This document shows, piece after piece, positions 34,378 to 39,605 of a stretch of 39,605 nt of DNA. A program made the translations under genes and the position numbers. The stretch lies in contig JAJEGF010000070.1 of assembly GCA_022820025.1 (NCBI GenBank), positions 1-39,605 of the forward strand, in the 5' to 3' direction. Position 1 is the first letter of the stretch; every line of letters begins with the position of its first letter. Origin of the DNA: Chloroflexota bacterium (GTDB lineage Bacteria; Chloroflexota; UBA11872). A model generated the notes under the pieces. That model saw only the letters and a program-made list of their open reading frames with translations. It had not been told where the DNA came from and did not search any database.

Positions 34378-36135
34378 ATCTGGCGAACGCTCGCCTATAT
34401 CCGCTCGTACTGGCCGCTGGCGCTGCTCAGCGTGCTGGTCTGGATGGTGTCCGCGGCCATGGACCTGGTTGTGCCGCAGGTGCTGGCGCGGGTGATTGAT
34501 GAGGGCATCGTGGCGGGCGACCGCTCGCGCCTGGTGGGGCTCTCGCTGCTCGCAGCGGCCCTGATCGTGTTGCGCGGGGCCGCATTGTTCGGCGCACGAT
34601 TCTGTCAGCGCTGGTACCAGGCGGGCATCAGCCGCCAACTGCGGAACGAGGTCTACGACAAGTTGCAGCGCCTGCCGTACGCCTACTACGACCGGGTGGA
34701 CAGCGGCGACGTAATCACGCTGGCGATCAGCGATACCCGGACCGTGCAGGGGTTCACCGGCTACGGGGTCATGGAAGCCGTGCGGACCGTGGGCATTTAC
34801 GTCGTCATCGTGACGGGCATGGTGATTGCCAGCGCGCAGTTGACGCTGATGGCGCTTGTGGTCCTGGCGCTGATGGTGGCCGTGGCCGTGGTGTACGGAC
34901 GCGTGGTGCGGCCGATGTGGCGGGCGTATCGGAGCCAGCAGGCGCAGCTGACGCGGGTGCTGACGGAGAACCTGAACGGGATTCGCGTGGTCAAGGCGTT
35001 CGCGACGGAAGAAAGCGAGATCGAGGCGTTCGGGGCCGAGTCCGAACTGATGCGAGGGCGCGCGCTGGCGCCTATCCGCCTGCGGGCGAAGGCAATGCCG
35101 CTGCTGCTGCTGCTGACGGGCATTGGCTCGCTGGTAGTGATCTGGGCCGGCGGGCTGCTGGCAATCGAAGGCTCGATTTCCATCGGCGTGCTGCTGGCGT
35201 TTTACTACTACTTCACACGGCTCATCCAGCCATCGCGGCGGCTGGGTTTCATCGTGCAGCAGGTGGCGCGCACGGCCGTATCGGCCGATCGGGTGTTCGG
35301 GTTGCTGGACGAGCCAGTGGGGATCGAGAGCCCCCCGGGCGCCGCCAGGCAGACGAACATCAGGGGGCGGGTGGACTACGACGGTGTGGACATCGCGTTC
35401 AACCGCCGGGCCGTCGTGTCCGGGGTCAACGCGGCGGCCGGCGCCGGCGCCGTGGTTGGCGTGGTGGGTCCGACCGGCTCGGGGAAGTCCAGCCTGCTGA
35501 ACTTGATTCCGCGCTATTACGACGCGGCGGGCGGCAGCGTGCGGGTGGACGGCCAGGACGTGCGGAGCTTTGACTTGCAGAGCTTGCGTTCGGCGGTGTC
35601 GATCGTGCCGCAGGATCCATTCCTGTTTTCCGACACGGTTCGCAACAACATCGCCTACGGCAGTCCGGATGCGGACCTGGAGCAGGTAATCGCGGCGGCG
35701 AAGGATTCGCAGGCGTATGACTTCATCCTGGAGATGCCGGAGGGATTCGAGACGGTTATCGGTGAGCGCGGCGTGGGCCTGTCGGGCGGGCAGCGACAGC
35801 GGCTGACGATCGCACGGGCACTGTTGCGCGAGTCGGCGGTTCTGATCCTGGACGATGCGACGAGCAGCGTGGATACCGAGACGGAGCGGCGGATCCAGGA
35901 GGCGCTGCGGCGTCGAGCGGGTGGGCGGACGACGTTCATCGTTTCGCAGCGCATCAGTTCGGTGGAACACGCGGACGAAATCCTGGTGGTGGACGACGGG
36001 CGGATCGCCGACCGGGGAACGCATGCCGAGCTGATCTCAAGGCCGGGGTTCTACTGCGACCTCTACGACCTCCAGGTGCGGCACGCCGAGGAGGCGCGCG
36101 CGGACCTGGCGGCGGCCGAGGCGGCGGGCGCATGA
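34378..36135 (+). CDS. half ABC exporter, degenerate subunit of a heterodimer
   Basis: This is a six-helix exporter domain fused to an ATPase, about 585 residues. Walker A is GPTGSGKSS, the signature GVGLSGGQRQRL is canonical, but Walker B reads LILDDATSSVD (Asp in place of the catalytic Glu) and the switch histidine is Gln (IVSQRISSVEHAD). These changes mark the degenerate site of heterodimeric exporters such as TM287/288. The start is unclear: the first standard start codon, GTG 34432, falls inside the first membrane helix. In-frame ATC 34378 or ATA 34369 (overlapping the upstream TAA) would keep IWRTLAYIRSYWPLALLS. I used 34378 for extent. The 3' end overlaps the partner gene by ATGA. Confidence 0.85.
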   Translation: MWRTLAYIRSYWPLALLSVLVWMVSAAMDLVVPQVLARVIDEGIVAGDRSRLVGLSLLAAALIVLRGAALFGARFCQRWYQAGISRQLRNEVYDKLQRLPYAYYDRVDSGDVITLAISDTRTVQGFTGYGVMEAVRTVGIYVVIVTGMVIASAQLTLMALVVLALMVAVAVVYGRVVRPMWRAYRSQQAQLTRVLTENLNGIRVVKAFATEESEIEAFGAESELMRGRALAPIRLRAKAMPLLLLLTGIGSLVVIWAGGLLAIEGSISIGVLLAFYYYFTRLIQPSRRLGFIVQQVARTAVSADRVFGLLDEPVGIESPPGAARQTNIRGRVDYDGVDIAFNRRAVVSGVNAAAGAGAVVGVVGPTGSGKSSLLNLIPRYYDAAGGSVRVDGQDVRSFDLQSLRSAVSIVPQDPFLFSDTVRNNIAYGSPDADLEQVIAAAKDSQAYDFILEMPEGFETVIGERGVGLSGGQRQRLTIARALLRESAVLILDDATSSVDTETERRIQEALRRRAGGRTTFIVSQRISSVEHADEILVVDDGRIADRGTHAELISRPGFYCDLYDLQVRHAEEARADLAAAEAAGA

Positions 36136-38006
36136 GGATGGGGATGGGGTCGGGGATGGGGTCGGGGATGGGCATGGGGACGTCCCAGGCGCGCGGGACG
36201 TACGTCCAGGAAGAGAGCGGATTCGAAGGATTCGACCGGCGGGTGTTGCTGCGTCTGCTGGGGTACCTGGCCCGGGATCGACGACGACTGCTGATTGCCA
36301 TAGTGACCGTGCTGGTCGTTGCCGGGACGACGATGGCGCAGCCGGCGTTGATCGGGTTGGCGATCGACGACGGCATCCGAGCCGGCGACGCCGGGGTGCT
36401 GACGGTCGCTGCGCTTCTTTTCCTGGGCGTGACCCTTGGCCAGGCCGGCGGCACGGCGGTCCAACTGGTGGTCAACGCGGATCTTGGCCAGCGCATGTTG
36501 CAGGCGATGCGGATGGAGATGTTCCGCAAGTACCAGTCCCTGCCGCTGGGGTTCTACGACCGGCAAATCACCGGGCGGCTGATCGGGCGGATGGCGTCGG
36601 ACGTGGAGCAGGTCGGAGAGGCGGTGACCGAGGGGGCGATCGGGCTGGTGGCCGACATGGCGATCCTGATCGGAATCCTGGTGGCGATGGCGTTGCTGAG
36701 CTGGGAGTTGACGCTGATCGCGGTCGCGGTGACTCCGTTCATGCTGCTGAGCGGGATCGTTTTCGCTCGGGTGGCGCAGGCCGCCTACCGGGTGATGCGG
36801 ACGCGGACATCGACGCTGAACGGGGTGCTGGCCGAATCGATCCTGGGGATGCGGGTGATCCAGGCGTTTACGCGCGAGAAGGTCAACGCGCGGCGCTTTG
36901 ACGAGGTGAATCACGCCCAGGCGCAGTCGCAAATGCGCGCGATGACGGTTACGTCGTCGGCCGAACCGGCGGTGGAAGTCTTTACGGCGATCTCGACCGG
37001 GCTGGTGTTGTGGTTGGGCGGATCGTTTGTGCTGGACGGGTCGGACACGGTGACGCTGGGCGTGGTGACGGCCTTTGTGCTGTATATCGAGCGGTTCTTC
37101 GGCCCCGTGCAGGAGCTGGCGACGCGGTGGGGGGCGATCCAGGCGGCGATGACTTCGGCCGAGCGGGTATTTGAAATCCTGGACACCGAAGAAACGATGC
37201 ACGACGAGCCGGACGCTCGTGAGTTGCCGCCGGTGCGGGGCGAGGTGCGGTTCGAGCGGGTGAGCTTTGCGTACGAGGCGGGCCGACCGGTGCTGCACGA
37301 GGCCGAAGTCGTCGCTAGGCCGGGCGACCGGATTGCGCTGGTTGGAGCCACGGGGGCGGGCAAGACCACGATCATCAACCTGCTGCTGCGGTTCTATGAC
37401 GCTTCCAGCGGGTCGGTACGGATCGACGGGCATGACGTGCGCCGGGTCAGCCAGGCTTCGCTGCGGCGCCAGATCGGGTTGGTGCTGCAGGAGCCGTTCC
37501 TGTTCAGCGGGAGCATCCACGACAACATCGCCTACGGACGGGCAGAGGCCACGCGGGAGGAAGTAATCGAGGTGGCGAAGGCGGTGCGGCTGCACGAGTT
37601 CGTGGAGAGCCTGCCGTTTGGATACGACACGCCGATCGAGGAACGGGGCGGCGGGCTGTCGACGGGGCAGCGGCAACTGGTGTCGTTCGCGCGGGCGCTG
37701 CTGACCGATCCGCGGGTGCTGGTGCTGGACGAGGCGACGAGTTCGGTTGACACGCAGACCGAAGGGATCATTCAGGACGCGATGGAAACGATGATGCGGG
37801 GGCGGACCAGCTTCGTGATCGCGCACCGGCTCTCGACGGTGCGGAACGCGACGGAGGTGCTGGTAATGGACCAGGGCCGCATCGTCGAGCGCGGCACCCA
37901 CGCCCAACTGCTGGCAAAAGCCGGGCTGTACTACAACCTCTACACCCTGGGACTCTCGACCGGCGGCGAGGATATCGACGCGGCGGCGCTGCGGACGGGG
38001 GATTAA
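36132..38006 (+). CDS. half ABC exporter, catalytic subunit of a heterodimer
   Basis: This 624-residue partner of the preceding gene has an N-terminal exporter domain (about 45-330) and an ATPase domain (about 375-610). Walker A is GATGAGKTT, Walker B is LVLDEATSSVD with the catalytic Glu, and the switch histidine is present (VIAHRLSTVRNA). Its signature is LSTGQ rather than LSGGQ, the change expected for the half that faces the degenerate site. The N-terminus is odd: MRMGMGSGMGSGMGMG, encoded by a G-rich tandem repeat. Translation is coupled to the upstream gene by ATGA. The substrate is unknown; relatives export drugs, lipids or peptides. Confidence 0.9.
   Translation: MRMGMGSGMGSGMGMGTSQARGTYVQEESGFEGFDRRVLLRLLGYLARDRRRLLIAIVTVLVVAGTTMAQPALIGLAIDDGIRAGDAGVLTVAALLFLGVTLGQAGGTAVQLVVNADLGQRMLQAMRMEMFRKYQSLPLGFYDRQITGRLIGRMASDVEQVGEAVTEGAIGLVADMAILIGILVAMALLSWELTLIAVAVTPFMLLSGIVFARVAQAAYRVMRTRTSTLNGVLAESILGMRVIQAFTREKVNARRFDEVNHAQAQSQMRAMTVTSSAEPAVEVFTAISTGLVLWLGGSFVLDGSDTVTLGVVTAFVLYIERFFGPVQELATRWGAIQAAMTSAERVFEILDTEETMHDEPDARELPPVRGEVRFERVSFAYEAGRPVLHEAEVVARPGDRIALVGATGAGKTTIINLLLRFYDASSGSVRIDGHDVRRVSQASLRRQIGLVLQEPFLFSGSIHDNIAYGRAEATREEVIEVAKAVRLHEFVESLPFGYDTPIEERGGGLSTGQRQLVSFARALLTDPRVLVLDEATSSVDTQTEGIIQDAMETMMRGRTSFVIAHRLSTVRNATEVLVMDQGRIVERGTHAQLLAKAGLYYNLYTLGLSTGGEDIDAAALRTGD
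36138..36180 (+). repeat. G-rich tandem repeat at the start of the second ABC gene
   Basis: The 12-base unit GGGGATGGGGTC is repeated, giving seven runs of three or four G separated by two-base loops (AT, TC, CAT). It satisfies the G-quadruplex pattern on the coding strand and in the mRNA, and lies within the first 15 codons. It encodes the Met-Gly-Ser segment of the protein. Such a repeat is prone to replication slippage. Confidence 0.8.
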
Positions 38007-38117
38007 TGGGGGAACCCTCTCTCGCCAGCGCACCCCTATGGGGGTGGAGTCAACTCGCCTTTTGCACCCTCCAGGTTTGGCGGGAAAATTTCCCCGATTC
38101 TCGCCGCCCGTCAACCC

Positions 38118-38145
38118 TTGCGCTCACCCGTTCCCTGCCTATGGT
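38118..38145 (+). promoter_or_regulatory. candidate promoter for the cysteine-rich microprotein
   Basis: TTGCGC (38118-38123), a 16-base spacer and TATGGT (38140-38145) match sigma70 boxes at four positions each. Transcription would begin near 38152, at the start of a small hairpin GGCCA-AATC-TGGCC. This gives a leader of about 34 bases that also holds GCAGT-TAGGG-ACTGC (38169-38183), with the ribosome-binding AGGG in its loop. Confidence 0.35.
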
Positions 38146-38185
38146 GAAGGTGGCCAAATCTGGCCGCCGCAGTTAGGGACTGCAA

Positions 38186-38362
38186 ATGGATTCAGGATTG
38201 CGCGCCATTGTGCGCTGCCTGCACGGGATTCAACATGAGCTTTGCGAATTGCGCGAAGCGTTGCAGGAAATAGATCAAGTAAATGTTGTATATGTGAACG
38301 AAGAGCCGGAGGAGCTGGAAGACTGCGAATGCTGCGACTGCGAAGACTGTTTTAGTTTATGA
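38186..38362 (+). CDS. 58-residue cysteine-rich microprotein, unrecognised
   Basis: The ATG at 38186 follows AGGGA (38175-38179) by six bases and opens a 58-codon frame ending in TGA at 38360-38362. The first half (LRAIVRCLHGIQHELCELRE, then ALQEID) should form an amphipathic helix. The second half is acidic and ends in a Cys cluster, with C47, C49, C50, C52 and C55 giving C-x-C-C-x-C-x-x-C; C11 and C20 make seven cysteines in all. The pattern suggests metal binding, in the style of small metallothionein-like proteins, but I recognise no family. GC content is well below that of the ABC genes. A perfect hairpin follows four bases after the stop. Confidence 0.6.
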   Translation: MDSGLRAIVRCLHGIQHELCELREALQEIDQVNVVYVNEEPEELEDCECCDCEDCFSL

Positions 38363-38365
38363 TTG

Positions 38366-38397
38366 TAGGGAGCCTGGGCGCGAACCCAGGCTCCCTA
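38366..38397 (+). terminator. perfect 13-bp hairpin after the microprotein gene
   Basis: The arms TAGGGAGCCTGGG (38366-38378) and CCCAGGCTCCCTA (38385-38397) are perfectly complementary around the six-base loop CGCGAA. It sits four bases after the microprotein stop, where a terminator is expected. No T-run follows on either strand, so it is not a textbook intrinsic terminator and could instead protect the 3' end. Confidence 0.55.
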
Positions 38398-38400
38398 AAC

Positions 38401-38429
38401 TTGACATAATTAGTAAACTGTGTTAAACT
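38401..38429 (+). promoter_or_regulatory. strong sigma70-like promoter facing the IS 3' end
   Basis: TTGACA (38401-38406) is a perfect -35 box. A 17-base spacer leads to TAAACT (38424-38429), four of six -10 matches, in AT-rich sequence. It points right, toward the inverted repeat at 38466 and against the transposase gene, so its transcript would be antisense to the IS mRNA or a short RNA ending at the hairpin. Confidence 0.55.
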
Positions 38430-38465
38430 GGTTATGCCCCCTGCGTGATGCGGGTTCCGGCATTT

Positions 38466-38529
38466 AAGCGGCCCCTAGCTCAACTCCGTGTGTGTGGAAA
38501 CCAGAGAGTAGCCGAGCTAGGGGCCGCTT
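38466..38529. repeat. 16-bp perfect inverted repeat at the IS end
   Basis: AAGCGGCCCCTAGCTC (38466-38481) and GAGCTAGGGGCCGCTT (38514-38529) are exact reverse complements around a 32-base loop. The loop itself can fold (ACTC with GAGT, and TGG-AAA-CCA). It lies just past the stop of the small overlapping frame on the minus strand. On the plus strand the second arm is followed by a T-rich TTTACTTATT. It may be a bidirectional terminator or part of the IS end; the other end of the IS is outside the window, so I cannot decide. Confidence 0.65.
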
Positions 38530-38532
38530 TAC

Positions 38533-38688
38533 TTATTCCTCGTCTGCTTGATCGACGACAGCTTTCAGGAATGCCTCAAACGCTGGCCTATGATCTTTTT
38601 CTTCGTTCTCGTGCTTATCGTCTGAGCCGTGCTGCCTTTTGTCTTTTGTTTCTTTCGTACAGGCGTCGTGGTCGTTTTCGTCGCCCAC
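38533..38688 (-). CDS. 51-residue frame overlapping the transposase 3' end
   Basis: From a GTG at 38688 the minus strand encodes 51 residues ending DHRPAFEAFLKAVVDQADEE before TAA at 38533-38535. The first 74 bases overlap the transposase gene in another frame. The protein is acidic and lysine-rich. Many IS1595-type elements carry a short downstream frame with a similar F-x-x-F/L-helix tail, so this may be an accessory gene, but I rely on memory for that and have no alignment. The start is uncertain. Confidence 0.4.
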   Translation of the reverse strand: MGDENDHDACTKETKDKRQHGSDDKHENEEKDHRPAFEAFLKAVVDQADEE

Positions 38689-39605
38689 TAGTCAAATCCG
38701 CTTTCTTGAGTTTCGTCCCGTTGACATTCGCCAAGAATATATCAAGCTTACGCCATTCAGGTATTTTTCTCAAGTTCCAGCGGAGTTCGAATTCTCGTAG
38801 GTACAGGTCAAAGTGTTTCTGTGACCAGTAGTGATACACGCCCTTATGCGCTCGTTTCACCAATGCCCAATAGGACTCAATGGTTTGTGAATGGACGTTG
38901 CCGTTTACATATTCGCCCTTGTCATGGTTTGTGTGGCTGTGTTTGTGATACGGCATTTTCTGATAGGAGGCCAGTTCGTCGGTGAATACGTCTGACCCTC
39001 GATAAATGCGCCGCATGATGAACGCGCCGAGCGAATACTTGTCACGATCCGGTATTCGCTGAGTGATTGCGTATCCTCCACGTTCAACGGCTCCGACGAC
39101 AATTTGTTTACCGTAATGCCGCACGACGCCCTTTTTCTGTAGATCGCGTATGCGCCGCCTTTTCTTTTTGTGCATATTCCCCAGGCGTCCACCGACGAAA
39201 CACTCATCGACTTCAACTATTCCTTTCAGGACTTCAATAGCCATTTTGTCGGCCACGTGCCTGATCCTGCTGAGCATGAACCATGCGGTTTCCTGACGCA
39301 CGCCGAGTTCACGTGCCAGTTGATGCGAAGAAATTCCTTTGCGACTTGACACAAACAGGAAAATGGCTGCATACCATTTGCGCAGCTTTATGTTGCTGTC
39401 TGCAAAAATGGTCCCGTGCCGCACAGAGAAAAAGGCGCGGCAGAACGCGCATTTGTATCTGTTTCCGATTCTGTAGTAGCGGTCAACGGTCCCACAGTGT
39501 GGGCATTCAGGGCCATCAGGCCAGCGCAGACGCGCCACGTGCTCCGTACAGACGCTTTCGTTCGGGAAAGCCTCTAGGAGTTCATAGAGGCTGCGGATAC
39601 GACGC
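38615..39605 (-). mobile_element. IS1595-family (ISXO2-like) transposase, 5' end outside window
   Basis: The minus-strand frame is open from the right edge to TAA at 38615-38617, so the gene starts beyond the window; the GTG at 39538 is internal. The visible 329 residues begin RIRSLYELLEAFPNES and continue with LRWPDGPECPHCG, the usual IS1595 opening. A zinc ribbon (CPHC...CAFC) follows, then a helix-turn-helix (HQLARELGVRQETAWFMLSRI). The ISXO2-like nuclease domain has VDECFVGG, VFTDELASY and HSQTIESYWALVKRAHKGVYH. The usual third-motif Asn (NTIE) is Gln here. GC is clearly lower than the chromosome. Only one end of the element is in view, so terminal repeats and target duplication cannot be defined. 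Confidence 0.9.

Noticed and set aside
33682..36024. Long antisense frame across the AI-2E and first ABC genes
   Set aside because: It spans two unrelated plus-strand genes and has no recognisable motif, so it is a composition artefact.
36063..38114. Very long open frame antisense to the second ABC exporter gene
   Set aside because: High GC keeps the opposite strand free of stops. The translation is His/Arg/Pro-rich and low-complexity, while the plus strand encodes a clear ABC protein.
38466..38529. Inverted repeat considered as an integron attC site
   Set aside because: No integrase core-site sequences (GTTRRRY/RYYYAAC) are present, and the arms are perfectly paired without the unpaired bases typical of attC.
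38445..38831. Plus-strand frame of 128 codons at the IS end
   Set aside because: It is antisense to the transposase and passes through the inverted repeat. The product shows no domain, and the transposase on the other strand is unmistakable.

Overview
The window is a dense stretch of high-GC bacterial chromosome, most likely from a member of the Chloroflexota. The evidence is the gene set and, above all, the paired C-terminal repeats of the SpoIID/LytB protein (YFxETGH...GFLxYxxxxGG...FG.P...GRTVQxF), a repeat style I associate with that phylum. I cannot place it to class. No rRNA, tRNA or CRISPR array is visible. Genes are packed tightly, with many GTGA/ATGA overlaps. No gene-free stretch exceeds 300 bases; the longest (292 bases, 13417-13708) separates the divergent coiled-coil gene and cmk.

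Layout, left to right. (1) 1-932: an MFS transporter cut by the window edge. (2) 1172-6763, minus strand: a complete SUF iron-sulfur assembly operon, sufC-sufB-sufD-Rieske ferredoxin-sufS-sufU. (3) 7027-8145, plus: a lysine 2,3-aminomutase-type radical SAM enzyme, divergent from sufC. (4) 8229-12821, minus: flavin-dependent thymidylate synthase ThyX, a SpoIID/LytB protein with an N-terminal GHG motif, and an acetolactate-synthase-like ThDP enzyme. (5) 13048-13416, minus: a small coiled-coil membrane protein. (6) 13709-17667, plus: a growth cluster cmk-plsC-der-plsY-recX, in which plsY is broken by a one-base frameshift. (7) 17649-24158, minus: yebC-ruvC-ruvA-ruvB-acyP-FecR-like protein-acpS-nnrD/nnrE. 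(8) 24308-31072: a small membrane protein, 6-phosphogluconate dehydrogenase (minus), then a plus-strand run with a DUF3105 protein, two unrecognised proteins, a nucleosidase-like protein, an NhaD/ArsB-type transporter and a CBS-domain protein. (9) 31091-33043, minus: uvrC. (10) 33134-38006, plus: an AI-2E family membrane protein followed by two half-size ABC exporters that look like one heterodimer, with one degenerate and one canonical ATP site.

The right end (about 38120-39605) is different: lower GC and compact. It holds a 58-residue cysteine-rich microprotein between hairpins, a strong sigma70-like promoter, a 16-bp perfect inverted repeat, and an IS1595-family (ISXO2-like) insertion sequence. 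The transposase runs off the window, and a 51-codon frame overlaps its 3' end. This is the least explained part of the window and the best candidate for something undescribed. The other observations worth following are the plsY frameshift, the G-quadruplex-type repeat over the start of the second ABC gene, and the palindrome inside the candidate sufC promoter.
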